The notes beneath the pieces were generated by a model that was not told the DNA's origin, did no database searches, and saw only the letters and a list, made by a program, of their open reading frames with translations. Shown in pieces: positions 44,963-54,658 of a stretch of DNA of 64,000 nt (position 1 is its first letter; each line of letters begins with the position of its first letter). This stretch comes from an uncultured Pirellula sp. Lineage in GTDB: Bacteria > Planctomycetota > Planctomycetia > Pirellulales > Pirellulaceae. The stretch lies in contig CAIOHR010000028.1 of the NCBI GenBank assembly GCA_903858115.1, positions 34,051-98,050 of the forward strand, written 5' to 3'. Made by a program: the position numbers and the translations under genes.

Positions 44963-46132
44963 ATGGAAAAGATTGCCTTACCTGTTTTTTTACTATTGGC
45001 CACAATTGGTCACTGTGGACTAGTCGTCTGGGCTTACAACTCGATTAACGCAACGGGCCTACGCCGTACAACGATCAAGCGGATTGAAAAACTCATTCTT
45101 CTGATAGGAGTATTGTTGCCAACTTGTGCAATAGCAGCAGAACTTTACTCTCGAGAGGCAGGTTCGGCCTTTACTTTTGAGAATCTTAGATTTCTCAACA
45201 AGATCTTTTTGGTTGTTTTGTGTCTTTTTGCGGTGGTGGCGACTCCTTTCTGGATTGAGTCTCGGCCAATTTTCTCTCAGTCAAGAGATCTTAGCCAGCA
45301 CCTCGTTTCTCATCTTTGGAAACCCGAAGAAAAGGGATCTTGTTTTCGTGGCAGGAAATTCTCGACCATGGGGAGATTGCCATTCAATGAAATTGGCTGG
45401 ATGGAGGTTAATCAGAAGAAGCTCCTCTTAAATAATTTCCCCAAGGCGCTTCATGGTCTCACGATCGCGCATATTTCCGACGTTCACCTGACTGGCCAGA
45501 TGGAACCGCTATTTTATCGTCAGGCATTTGAGTGGTTGCAGCAACTTCAACCAGATGTGTTTGTTTTGAGTGGTGACATAGTAGACTACGATCGGTGCGT
45601 TGATGACATAGGCGTCGTCTTTGACGGATTGCATGCCCCTCTCGGGAAGTACTTTGTCCTCGGAAATCATGATCGAAGGTTACGCGACCCTATTCAGGTC
45701 AGTAATAGGCTGATCCAGTTGGGATGGCATGATGCAGGTAAGTGCCACGCATCTTTTCTCCATAACGGGATGAAAGTCCGTGTGGTAGGAAATGAGCTAC
45801 CATGGTTTCACCGATATGAAACAGAATCTCATTCCGACGATATTTTCAGTTGGACTTTAGGTATTGCTCATTCTCCAGATCAATTGGCGTGGGGTGTGAA
45901 GACCGGGTGCGGGTTGCTTCTTTGCGGACATACGCATGGCGGCCAGATCCGTTTTCCTGGGATCGGGCCAATTGTCGCTCCTAGCTGGCACGGTACTCGC
46001 TATGCATCTGGAGTTTTCGAACGCAATGGAACGCTCATGCATGTCAGTCGGGGAATGTCGGGAGTGCACCCGTACAGGTGGGGCTGTCCTCCGGAAGTTA
46101 GCTTTCTGCATTTGACGGATCGGACCAACTAA
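44963..46132 (+). CDS. Membrane-anchored calcineurin-like metallophosphoesterase
   Basis: 389 residues from ATG 44963. The first ~110 residues hold three membrane helices (LPVFLLLATIGHCGLVVWAY; LILLIGVLLPTCAIAAELY; NKIFLVVLCLFAVVATPFWI). The phosphoesterase domain shows all metal-site motifs: IAHISDVHLTG, VLSGDIVDYD, VLGNHDRR and LLLCGHTHGGQIRF. It resembles YpbG/YkuE-like enzymes; YkuE acts on membrane lipids. It begins 41 bases after the PAS-GAF-receiver gene and may share its transcript. Confidence 0.9.
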   Translation: MEKIALPVFLLLATIGHCGLVVWAYNSINATGLRRTTIKRIEKLILLIGVLLPTCAIAAELYSREAGSAFTFENLRFLNKIFLVVLCLFAVVATPFWIESRPIFSQSRDLSQHLVSHLWKPEEKGSCFRGRKFSTMGRLPFNEIGWMEVNQKKLLLNNFPKALHGLTIAHISDVHLTGQMEPLFYRQAFEWLQQLQPDVFVLSGDIVDYDRCVDDIGVVFDGLHAPLGKYFVLGNHDRRLRDPIQVSNRLIQLGWHDAGKCHASFLHNGMKVRVVGNELPWFHRYETESHSDDIFSWTLGIAHSPDQLAWGVKTGCGLLLCGHTHGGQIRFPGIGPIVAPSWHGTRYASGVFERNGTLMHVSRGMSGVHPYRWGCPPEVSFLHLTDRTN

Positions 46133-46355
46133 AACCTGAGTTTGAAATCTCTGCATTTCATCGCATTGCGACAAGGGTACGAAAGGGAGTCCAGTTGTAC
46201 CGATTCCGCATTTTTTTCCTCAAAATGGGAAATGCTGGTATCTTTAGCAAGGAGAATCCGCAAAAATTAGGGACGGATTGAAGTCGTCATCAATTCTATC
46301 GCGATAACGACATGTGCCGCTCGGTTTTGACTGTTTGGATAGGCATTGCATTGAA

Positions 46356-47549
46356 ATGAACAACCAGAGTTGGGTGATTTCAACCTCCGATCTCTTGGAA
46401 GGTACAACGCTCAATTTCGATTTACTCGACGCCCACGGAAATGTGCTTCACAAAGCTGGCGTACCCATCGGCCAGAGGTTAAAGGATCGTCTCGTTGCGG
46501 ACGGAATCACTTCCGTGACAATTCAGGGGACGTCGGAGGTTTCGCCTGGCAACGTCGCTTCAGTTCTACTGGATTCCTTTGACCCTTTATTGATCGAAGC
46601 ACTAAATCAATCTATCTCGGCAGCATCAGCCGCTGTCTCGGCGGCAATACAAAGTCTGGCTGCAGGTGAGAGAATCGACCCGGAGCCACTTGTCGCGGGC
46701 GTTGCGTCTTTCATGAATTCTGCCGCGAAAGACGTTGCAGCCGCATTGTCCGTACTTTCCGTTCATCAGACGAAAGAAAATGCGATAAAACAGGAAAAGA
46801 TTGCAGAAAGATCGGCGAAGCTATCGCTATTGGGAGTCATTACCGCCATTGCTCAAGGTCAAAAAGAATCCTTTGTAAGCGAGATAGGACTGGCAGGCCT
46901 CCTGCATGATTGCAGTTTGATCCTGCAACCCTCGCTCATAAACCGTGATCCCATCTCACCTTTATCTAGGATCGAACTCGAATTTTATCGTAATCATCCG
47001 CTCAAATCGGCAGAACTACTTGTTAATTTAAGGAACATACCGCCAACGGTATGTGAAGTGATCGAACAAGTTCATGAGCAAGCGAATGGTACTGGATTCC
47101 CGCGCAGGCTTCAGATCAAGGATTGCCATTACCAAGCAACCATACTGAACGTTGCGGATGCATATCTTACCCTAACGGACTCCAGTGGGCATCATAGTTT
47201 TGTTCAGTCTGACGCATTGCTTTATCTTGTCAGCCAAGCGACGAAGGGAGTGTTTTGCGCCAGGACCATCCAATCGATGATGAGAGCAATGTCAGTCTAT
47301 CCTGTTGGCACCGTCGTCGAAATGGATGACTCCTCCAAAGCCGTCGTCGTGCGAAGCAACACCGATAGTCCGATGAAACCCGTGGTTCGAACGCTGAATA
47401 CAGCAAGCCAAAAGATTGACCTGACCAAATCAACCCGTTCGATAGTTGGCCCGTATGCGCATCCTACTACCGGCCGTCAACGGTTGCCTCGGTCGGATAT
47501 GACAAAGGTTTTTTGGCGGCTCGATGCAATTGACGCAGCAGAAGGTTAG
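46356..47549 (+). CDS. Degenerate HD-GYP-like protein
   Basis: 397 residues from ATG 46356; GTG 46314 would add 14. An N-terminal ~70-residue domain (STSDLLEGTTLNFDLLDAHG) resembles the small domains found ahead of HD-GYP modules. The HD-GYP core is recognisable: GLAGLLHDCSLILQPSLIN, ELEFYRNHPLKSAELL, VIEQVHEQANGTGFPRRLQI and ATILNVADAYLTLT. Compared with active c-di-GMP phosphodiesterases, the first His ('HS') is Arg, HDIGK is HDCSL, HHE is VHE and GYP is GFP. Some metal ligands remain (HD, NHP, D). It may bind but not cut c-di-GMP. The last ~100 residues are unique. Confidence 0.8.
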   Translation: MNNQSWVISTSDLLEGTTLNFDLLDAHGNVLHKAGVPIGQRLKDRLVADGITSVTIQGTSEVSPGNVASVLLDSFDPLLIEALNQSISAASAAVSAAIQSLAAGERIDPEPLVAGVASFMNSAAKDVAAALSVLSVHQTKENAIKQEKIAERSAKLSLLGVITAIAQGQKESFVSEIGLAGLLHDCSLILQPSLINRDPISPLSRIELEFYRNHPLKSAELLVNLRNIPPTVCEVIEQVHEQANGTGFPRRLQIKDCHYQATILNVADAYLTLTDSSGHHSFVQSDALLYLVSQATKGVFCARTIQSMMRAMSVYPVGTVVEMDDSSKAVVVRSNTDSPMKPVVRTLNTASQKIDLTKSTRSIVGPYAHPTTGRQRLPRSDMTKVFWRLDAIDAAEG

Positions 47550-47794
47550 TTCATCACTGATCTACTGCGGCTGATTACGGATGAAAAGCCATCCCTCGAG
47601 AAGCACGAAACAAAGTGGCTTTCTATCAAAAGTTTGAAGTTCTACATCAGATACGGTATAAAATGCGGAAGCTACCGCCATCCGCAATGCTTGCAAACCT
47701 AAGATTATCATGATCGCCTCAAGCGGGACAGGCTAACATGCCGTTTAAGGGGTAGGTTCTTTACTTCCCGAAATGAACTTCGGAACGACCATTT

Positions 47795-49996
47795 ATGACG
47801 CAAATCGATTATTCCATGGGACAAGAATTCGCAACCCCAACGATCGCTAACGAAATCGATGCTGAGGCACTTTATGAAAAGTGCATGGCACTGGCACGCA
47901 ATATGTGGTGGAGTTGGCAACATGAAGTGACGAATCTGTTTAGGGACATTGATCCCATTCGTTGGAGGCAGCTCGATCATAACCCCATAGCACTTTTACG
48001 AGAGTTTACTCCGGAGCGATTAGCCGTTCGTGCGAGTGAAATGGTGCTTCACAGCCGAGTGAATTATGCGTTTCGCAGATTGCAGGAATATCTTGAGAAT
48101 AAGAACACCTGGGCTCAAACGAATGCTGGCGTTCTCGGAGGCAAACCGGTCGCCTATTTTTCTGCTGAGTTTGGATTGCACGAATCGTTACCCGTATACT
48201 CCGGCGGTTTGGGAGTGCTTTCGGGTGACCACGTCAAAAGCGCGAGTGGACTGGGGGTACCGCTCGTAGGCATCGGGCTCTATTATTCCCATGGATATTT
48301 CAAGCAGCATTTGTCGTCTGATGGCTATCAAAGAGAAGAATATTACGAAACCAAGGTTGAGGACCTGCCATTAGAACCAGCGACGCTACCGGATGGGACA
48401 CCGCTCATGGTGTCGATCGATACACGCAACGGGCGTCTCTTGGCCAAAGTTTGGAAAGTGAACGTTGGACGTGTCCAATTGTATTTGTTGGATTGCAATG
48501 TCGAAGGAAATCGGCCTGAGGATAGAGAGCTAACGAGTCGGCTCTACGGTGGCGATGAGCGAACACGCATTAGGCAAGAACTTGTGATAGGAATTGGTGG
48601 TGTTAAAGCCCTTCGGGCTTTAGGCATCACGCCAGGTGTTTATCATTTGAATGAAGGCCACAGCGGATTTGCTCCATTGGAAGTGGTTCGAGAGCGAATG
48701 GTTGACGACGGTCTGTCGTTTGAGGATGCTTGTCGGGAAGTCGCGGAGATGACGGCCTTCACGACCCACACTCCTGTCCCCGCGGGACATGATCGATTCG
48801 ATGGAGGGCTTATCGAAGAGCACTTGGGCCCGCTGCGAGATGCGTTGGGGCTGAGCGTAGAGCAACTTATGGGACTCGGCAGAGTCAATTGCCATGACCA
48901 CAACGAGTCGTTTTGCATGACGGTTATCGGGCTCCGCATGTCTCGATGTGCGAATGCGGTAAGCCAATTGCACGGCCACATCTCGCGAAGAATGTGGAAT
49001 TCGCTTTGGGCGTCGCGTGAAGAAAGAAATATACCGATTGGGCATATTACCAACGGCGTTCACGTCGAGAGTTGGTTAGCAGGCCAGATGCAACAATTGT
49101 ACGATCGACACTTTCCAGCCAATTGGAAATCGCAAATGGGTGAGCCGGATGTATGGCAGAACATCCATTCTGTCGATCCAGGCGAGCTTTGGGAAACGCA
49201 CAATGCTCTGAAGAACTTGCTCTTGTCGTTCGTCCGCCGCCGAGTCTCACGTCAATGCCGACGAAGAGGTGAAAGCGATGAAGTGGTGGAGTCTGCTCGA
49301 AACATTTTGAGCCCGAATATTCTCACGATCGGGTTCGGTCGTCGTTTCGCTACCTACAAGCGTGCGAACCTGCTGTTCAATGACATCGAGCGAATTAGCC
49401 GACTGCTAGATAGCACCGAACGTCCTGTACAAGTTATTTTCGCTGGCAAGGCTCACCCGAAAGATGAGCCTGGCAAAAGGTTCATTCAAGAGATTGCCAA
49501 TTTGCGACATGACTCTCGATTCGGTGGTCGGGTTGTTTTCATCGAAGACTATGACATCAACGTTTGTAGGCATTTGATCCAAGGGGTTGACGTTTGGCTA
49601 AATAATCCTAGACGTCCCTTGGAAGCATCCGGAACGAGCGGGCAGAAAACCGTTCTGAACGGTGGTCTCAACTGCAGTATTCTGGACGGTTGGTGGGCGG
49701 AAGCTTACGACGGGTCCAACGGGTTCGCCATCGGCAAAGGTACTAGCCATGCGGATGATCGATTAACCGACAAACGAGATGCTGAGTATCTGTATCAAAC
49801 CATCGAAGAGTCCGTGATCCCAATATTCTACAACCGCGACAGAGACGGTGTTCCACGCCAGTGGATCAAGCGAATGATGAACAGCATCAGTACTCTAGCT
49901 TGGCGATTTAGTAGCCACCGCATGGTGATGGACTACGCTCGTCAAGTGTATGTCCCGGCCGCCGGTGGACTCAGTTGCGAAATGAAGAAGAGCTAG
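47795..49996 (+). CDS. glgP: Alpha-glucan (glycogen/starch) phosphorylase
   Basis: 733 residues, GT35 family of the type with an N-terminal DUF3417 domain (CMALARNMWWSWQHEVTNLF). Catalytic parts include PVAYFSAEFGLHESLPVYSG, LGVPLVGIGLYYSHGYFKQ, VYHLNEGHSGFAPLEVVRER, ITNGVHVESWLAG and the PLP region with SGTSGQKTVLNGGLNCSILD and DGWWAEAYDGSNGFAIG. It releases glucose 1-phosphate from glycogen or maltodextrin. This archaeal/actinobacterial-like class is shorter than the E. coli type and is probably not regulated by phosphorylation. It converges with the 1176-residue PEPCK-like gene, and a hairpin separates the two. Confidence 0.93.
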   Translation: MTQIDYSMGQEFATPTIANEIDAEALYEKCMALARNMWWSWQHEVTNLFRDIDPIRWRQLDHNPIALLREFTPERLAVRASEMVLHSRVNYAFRRLQEYLENKNTWAQTNAGVLGGKPVAYFSAEFGLHESLPVYSGGLGVLSGDHVKSASGLGVPLVGIGLYYSHGYFKQHLSSDGYQREEYYETKVEDLPLEPATLPDGTPLMVSIDTRNGRLLAKVWKVNVGRVQLYLLDCNVEGNRPEDRELTSRLYGGDERTRIRQELVIGIGGVKALRALGITPGVYHLNEGHSGFAPLEVVRERMVDDGLSFEDACREVAEMTAFTTHTPVPAGHDRFDGGLIEEHLGPLRDALGLSVEQLMGLGRVNCHDHNESFCMTVIGLRMSRCANAVSQLHGHISRRMWNSLWASREERNIPIGHITNGVHVESWLAGQMQQLYDRHFPANWKSQMGEPDVWQNIHSVDPGELWETHNALKNLLLSFVRRRVSRQCRRRGESDEVVESARNILSPNILTIGFGRRFATYKRANLLFNDIERISRLLDSTERPVQVIFAGKAHPKDEPGKRFIQEIANLRHDSRFGGRVVFIEDYDINVCRHLIQGVDVWLNNPRRPLEASGTSGQKTVLNGGLNCSILDGWWAEAYDGSNGFAIGKGTSHADDRLTDKRDAEYLYQTIEESVIPIFYNRDRDGVPRQWIKRMMNSISTLAWRFSSHRMVMDYARQVYVPAAGGLSCEMKKS

Positions 49997-50023
49997 CTCG
50001 TATTTGATCTAGGCATTTACTTT

Positions 50024-50052
50024 GCGTAGGTATCGTTCTTCGACACCTACGC
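50024..50052. terminator. Bidirectional terminator-like hairpin
   Basis: GCGTAGGT-a-TCG pairs with CGA-c-ACCTACGC around a TTCTT loop: an 11-bp stem with one mismatch. It lies between the stops of glgP (49996) and the convergent PEPCK-like gene (50073). No strong T-run is seen on either side, so termination is likely but not shown. Confidence 0.6.
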
Positions 50053-50072
50053 TACCAACTTCATGTCTTGGC

Positions 50073-53000
50073 TCACGGATGAATCGAAGGGTCGGTGCCG
50101 ATCGTTCCGATTAAGTCACTTAAGTAATCTTTGCTTTGGCATCGAGCAAGCTCTGCCTTTGCTCTTCCCAGTCGATGGAGCAGCCCGAGTCGCTCGATCA
50201 CGGAGTTGTAGTTTGCTCTGCCGCAATACTCGGTCAAAGAGTGGATATGGCGTGACCATAACGAACAATCCACTTTCTGCTTGGCTACCAATCGCTGTTG
50301 ATACCAACTGCTTTGGAGTAGGGAGTCTCGGGTAAAGAGCGAACGGAACTCGGGTGAGTCTACCGTGAATCCATTCCATGTTCCATCCACCATCATCTTC
50401 AACACCGCTTGCAGAGGTGGACAAGCGATCTCATAGCTTCCGTCCTGCATGTAAACCTCTGCCACCTTCTTTTGCGATTCAGCAATGAACAAGACGCCGT
50501 CAACAAATGATTCTATGTCTTGTTTTTCGGGGCATAAAATCGATTCGTCGAATACTTTTCGTGGGTTGTCAAATACACGACCGAAATAACGTCGCACGAA
50601 TCTTTCCGTAATTCGGTATCCCAGTCGACTTGCAGGGACTAGCACTCCGTTGTGCATAAAGTCGTCGAGTTTCTGCAACATTCCTTCGCGCAGCATCTCC
50701 AATGGGTCGCGTTCCTCGGGTCGCAATCGGCACCAGATTTCAGGAACAAACATGCTGATGTCATGTCCTACTTCCATGTCGGGACCGATATGTCCAGCAG
50801 CGGTGCTAAATCCACCCAAACCGGTCAAAATCATGCTTGCGATCGTTGCGTTCAGGTCGTAACACATATTGAGTGCGTTGAAGGGACCTTTCGTAAGCGC
50901 CCCCTCGCTGCCAGCACCTGTCGTAGATGGTGATTTACCAGTGAAGGAACAAACGTAGTCCATCAAGAGTTCTGGCAACTCTTGATAGTGGATCGGATTG
51001 AAAACAGCCAGAGGCCGAATCTTGGCGGCTAGGTCGGGCGGATTGTTTCTTCGACCCGACAAGATCGCGTTGACCGGCAGCGGAATCGCTTGATCGCTCT
51101 TCGTCGCTCGGAACAACTGAATACCCCGGTAGGCAACATAGCGATCGAATGGATCCTTCAAATCAGGTCGATCCTGCAAATAGCGAGTATTCTTGGATGG
51201 GGAACCGTCCACTAGTCGTGGATGAGCCGACGAGACTATATGCGAAGAATCGGGATTATCAACAAAATGTTTTAACCGAGCTTGCATAGGTGCAGTGTAT
51301 TGTTCAAAGTCGATAATATTGGCGATATCGCGTCGAATGAAATCTTTCGATAGCGGTTCGTAATTGCAAAAGAAGTTGCCAACATCCGACATGTCGAGTT
51401 CTGTCTGCTTATCCAACCCTCGGTGCACAGCATCGTCTGGACGTTGGAAAAGTCTATACTCGCAGTTCGCGATAAATTTGAAGCTCAGTTCGCTTCTTCT
51501 TTCATCGAACGGATGAAGACCACTCAAGAATCGGTGCGGAACAACGACACTCGCTGTAATATCATCTTCCAACTGCACCTTAACGGCCGCGGCAAAGTCC
51601 TGCCGAAGTTTGTACATTCGCCATCGTCCTTGGCGATCCAATCCAACTCGGAGATACATCCCGACTAGTTTTCGGTTGCCGTATTTGAGTTCATGACCAT
51701 TGTCTCCGTTGACCACATCGACGCCGAAATGCTCTCGCCAGCTCCCGTTCCATTCGGGTTTGCAGAAACGTTTGATGATGAATGCCATCGCGTAGAGATG
51801 ACTCGGGATCGTCTTGAGCCATGTGTTGTAATCGTCCGTATACTCCTGAGACGGTGTTAGAAGCTTGATTACGCTACCCAAGGTTCGCTGTGGATCGAGC
51901 ACTTTTCGGCTTTCGCGATGATTGTAATCCGGACGCTCCTTCGACTCGGGTTTCCAACGATCCGAGTAATCCCGATCGAATATCGCTTGAAGTTGATTGA
52001 AGTCATCTTCGACATCCGCCACAAAGATTGGACCACCAAGCATGTAGTCACGAAGGGATTTGCTAATCTCACTCTTGCCACCACCACTCACTGTGCACGG
52101 TTTGTGGCACACCGTACCTTCTCCTGACACGCCGACCAATCGCCAAGAAGGGGCACATGGATGCTTTTCCATCATCACCTTGTAGCCGCTCGGAGACATA
52201 TAAACACTGTTCTGCTCCAACGGAATCGACTGCTCCACGCCATCTTTGGTCCATCGAACCGTTCGATCATACAAAGAGGCTCGTGCATTCTCCGATACGT
52301 ATTTCAATTGAGGATGCACTCGATCAATACCAAACCCCTCGGGCTTAAACTCGATAAAGGCTCCGTATTCTGATTCCAAGTCCTGGTAGGTTCTGCCGTT
52401 GTATCTACGCGAATTCCATTGAAAGTCTTCACCCAAGCTGTGCGCGATGAAAGCGAGCGTTCCACCAGCGTGCTCTTCTTCTGCGTTGCCGAGAAGGTTA
52501 GAAGCATAGGAAATTTGAGTCTTTACTTCTTTCTTGCAGTAGCCATAGTAGTTGTCTGCAATCAGCGTAACGATCACTCCTTCGTGGTTACGACACGTGA
52601 TCTTGAACGCAACTCCATCGTTATACAACTCGTCCGGAGAATTCCAGCACATACTGTCCGATCGCTGTCGCGCGGTTGCTTGATCGTAGTGGGGCAGTCC
52701 AAGTTCTTTCTTCGTGTATTGAGTCAGATGCGGCGCGAGAATAACGCAACCTGTGTGTCCGGTCCAATGCAAACAATCCAGGGCCGCATCGTTTTCTGGT
52801 ACCAATGGGTCGCCCGCGTTGCCAAAGATCGATTCGACGAAGTCCAGATTGCTAACCAGACCTCCCGGAGCGAAGAAACGAATCTCCATCGTGCGTTGCT
52901 CGCAATAACCAGGAACCGGCGGACAGACCAAAGGCCGAATGGCCAATGAAACAAAGGTGCACGCAGGTTGCGTTGCCCCTTGCATGAAAGGTAGCTCCAT

Positions 53001-53603
53001 CATTCCTTCGGGAGGCGTCAAAGCCCGTTGAAACAAATTCGCAAAAACTAGCTTAGGAACCACGCGTTTGTCGCCCGCGATAGGAAGTCCACCTTCGGCC
53101 ACATGAAACGTCCCCTTGGTAGTTCTTCGATCCGTACGTGGGTTGTGGAGTACACCATTGTCCACACGTACTGAGGTTAGCATTTCATTCTCAAATCGTT
53201 CGCCTCCATCGGGCAAACTGAGTTGCCGTGCCATCCCATGACGATCGAGCACCATCGTATGCAATGGAACTTGGAGATGCCGCTCCATTTTCAATTCTGC
53301 AAAATGCGACTCCAGAAAAGAATTGATACGCAGGTCGATCGGTGCTTTGAGTTGCGTCAGCAAGCGATTCTTCTCTTCCAGATTAGCAAGCAATCCATCG
53401 GGCAATTCGACTCTTTGCTTCGCTTCGTCGTCTAATACTAAATCGGTAGCAGCCATCTGCATGTAGATGTATTGTCTAAGCAGGTTCGCAGCTTTGGTAT
53501 CTCGATGCGGTTGACGTTTCCAAGACAACATGCGTTCGGGAGAATCGAGCAACCAACCATCATCAACGGCTGAATTCATAGAAGCAGAGTTATTCGAATC
53601 CAT
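50073..53603 (-). CDS. Candidate PPi-type phosphoenolpyruvate carboxykinase
   Basis: 1176 residues, no signal peptide and no membrane helix. The clearest motif is VCHKPCTVSGGGKSEISKSL at about 498-517, a glycine-rich phosphate loop of the type seen in PEP carboxykinases, followed by IFVADVEDDFNQLQAIFDRD. Another block, IADNYYGYCKKEVKTQIS at about 348-365, is strongly conserved in the group as I recall it. Length and both motifs fit the PPi-dependent PEPCK (EC 4.1.1.38) of Propionibacterium and Entamoeba, which interconverts oxaloacetate plus PPi with PEP, phosphate and CO2. This is from memory and motifs only. GTP and ATP types are about half as long. It faces glgP, which fits a role in glycolysis or gluconeogenesis. 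Confidence 0.6.
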   Translation of the reverse strand: MDSNNSASMNSAVDDGWLLDSPERMLSWKRQPHRDTKAANLLRQYIYMQMAATDLVLDDEAKQRVELPDGLLANLEEKNRLLTQLKAPIDLRINSFLESHFAELKMERHLQVPLHTMVLDRHGMARQLSLPDGGERFENEMLTSVRVDNGVLHNPRTDRRTTKGTFHVAEGGLPIAGDKRVVPKLVFANLFQRALTPPEGMMELPFMQGATQPACTFVSLAIRPLVCPPVPGYCEQRTMEIRFFAPGGLVSNLDFVESIFGNAGDPLVPENDAALDCLHWTGHTGCVILAPHLTQYTKKELGLPHYDQATARQRSDSMCWNSPDELYNDGVAFKITCRNHEGVIVTLIADNYYGYCKKEVKTQISYASNLLGNAEEEHAGGTLAFIAHSLGEDFQWNSRRYNGRTYQDLESEYGAFIEFKPEGFGIDRVHPQLKYVSENARASLYDRTVRWTKDGVEQSIPLEQNSVYMSPSGYKVMMEKHPCAPSWRLVGVSGEGTVCHKPCTVSGGGKSEISKSLRDYMLGGPIFVADVEDDFNQLQAIFDRDYSDRWKPESKERPDYNHRESRKVLDPQRTLGSVIKLLTPSQEYTDDYNTWLKTIPSHLYAMAFIIKRFCKPEWNGSWREHFGVDVVNGDNGHELKYGNRKLVGMYLRVGLDRQGRWRMYKLRQDFAAAVKVQLEDDITASVVVPHRFLSGLHPFDERRSELSFKFIANCEYRLFQRPDDAVHRGLDKQTELDMSDVGNFFCNYEPLSKDFIRRDIANIIDFEQYTAPMQARLKHFVDNPDSSHIVSSAHPRLVDGSPSKNTRYLQDRPDLKDPFDRYVAYRGIQLFRATKSDQAIPLPVNAILSGRRNNPPDLAAKIRPLAVFNPIHYQELPELLMDYVCSFTGKSPSTTGAGSEGALTKGPFNALNMCYDLNATIASMILTGLGGFSTAAGHIGPDMEVGHDISMFVPEIWCRLRPEERDPLEMLREGMLQKLDDFMHNGVLVPASRLGYRITERFVRRYFGRVFDNPRKVFDESILCPEKQDIESFVDGVLFIAESQKKVAEVYMQDGSYEIACPPLQAVLKMMVDGTWNGFTVDSPEFRSLFTRDSLLQSSWYQQRLVAKQKVDCSLWSRHIHSLTEYCGRANYNSVIERLGLLHRLGRAKAELARCQSKDYLSDLIGTIGTDPSIHP

Positions 53604-53785
53604 ACAGTCGCTCGCAATAAGGATAGAGGCACATTCATCCGACGAAGTAGCTTAACGCATTCTAGGTCGATGTCGACGGAAACAGATAGTCGAATGGGAT
53701 TATCAGGCTCTCTAATCACAAAGCGACGCAGACTAGATTCAAAGATTAGGTCTGCGTGAATACATTGAGCAGTTCAAATGATGAG

Positions 53786-54658
53786 CTACTTTCCTTTGCC
53801 ATTGGACTTAGGCTTTCCCTTGTTCGGGTCCTTGGCGTCAGCAACTCGAGCATTGGTTAGTTCCGTTTGAGCGATGGTTAGTTGCTTTATCCCTTTCGCC
53901 ACTCTCCCTCGAATCGTGGCAAACTCTTTTCGTTGAGAAGCAAGCTCTTTCTTGGCTTCTTCGACACGTTTCGACGCTTGCGCAACTTTGGGATGCGATA
54001 GCACTTTGTCTGTTGATATCTTTTTTCTCAAGCTATCGAGTTCATCCACTGTTTTGGAAAGCGTCACTTGCAGCGGTTTGCAAACAGGCGATTGCTGAAT
54101 CGCGTTGGATTCGACTTCGGACGGCTTGCGAAGCAAGCGATCGATCTCGCTCAGTTTGGCGTCGCGCTCAGAATCTTCTAATTCAGCATTCTCATTAAGC
54201 TCCTGTTTCTTTTGTTTTGCAGCCTCAACATCCTGAAGCAGGCTTTTCCATTGCGGCGTCGCATGCAACACCGCTAGTACTGGCAGGCTGGCTTCGTCTA
54301 GTTTCTTTCGACTTTCCTTCACCTTCGCCAATGCTCCGGGAATGCCAATCGAAGCTCCAATCTCCTGCTCTGCGTCATCTACGGTATCGCGGTACGCCCG
54401 AAGCAACTTACCTAGTCCGTCTTCGCGAGCATCTACACTGCGCAGTTTCTCTTTCAGCTTTTTCTGAATATCGGTCAGCTCGCGTTTGGCTTCGTTCACG
54501 TCCTTTTCCGCTTTTTTGACTCGCTCGTTTTCTCGCTGTTCATCTTTGCGATCTTGAGCTTTGGATTGACCGTATCCAGACGGTACGAACCTAGTCGTGC
54601 TTACAAAAAATGCAGCGCTCAAAAAGAGAGCGTATATCGCAAGCGGGGTTCGTGTCAT
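53786..54658 (-). CDS. Secreted or anchored coiled-coil protein of unknown function
   Basis: 290 residues from ATG 54658, which overlaps the stop of the upstream oxidoreductase gene as ATGA; the frame is open to 54691. A signal/anchor helix (PLAIYALFLSAAFFVSTTRF) precedes long charged helices rich in Lys, Glu and Gln: KKAEKDVNEAKRELTDIQKK at about 60 and AQASKRVEEAKKELASQRKE at about 230. These fit coiled coils. The end is basic (DPNKGKPKSNGKGK). No catalytic motif is seen. It may be a periplasmic structural protein. Confidence 0.75.
   Translation of the reverse strand: MTRTPLAIYALFLSAAFFVSTTRFVPSGYGQSKAQDRKDEQRENERVKKAEKDVNEAKRELTDIQKKLKEKLRSVDAREDGLGKLLRAYRDTVDDAEQEIGASIGIPGALAKVKESRKKLDEASLPVLAVLHATPQWKSLLQDVEAAKQKKQELNENAELEDSERDAKLSEIDRLLRKPSEVESNAIQQSPVCKPLQVTLSKTVDELDSLRKKISTDKVLSHPKVAQASKRVEEAKKELASQRKEFATIRGRVAKGIKQLTIAQTELTNARVADAKDPNKGKPKSNGKGK

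Noticed and set aside
52419..52949. 176-codon frame antisense to the PEPCK-like gene
   Set aside because: Shadow frame; no family motif and no ribosome-binding site.
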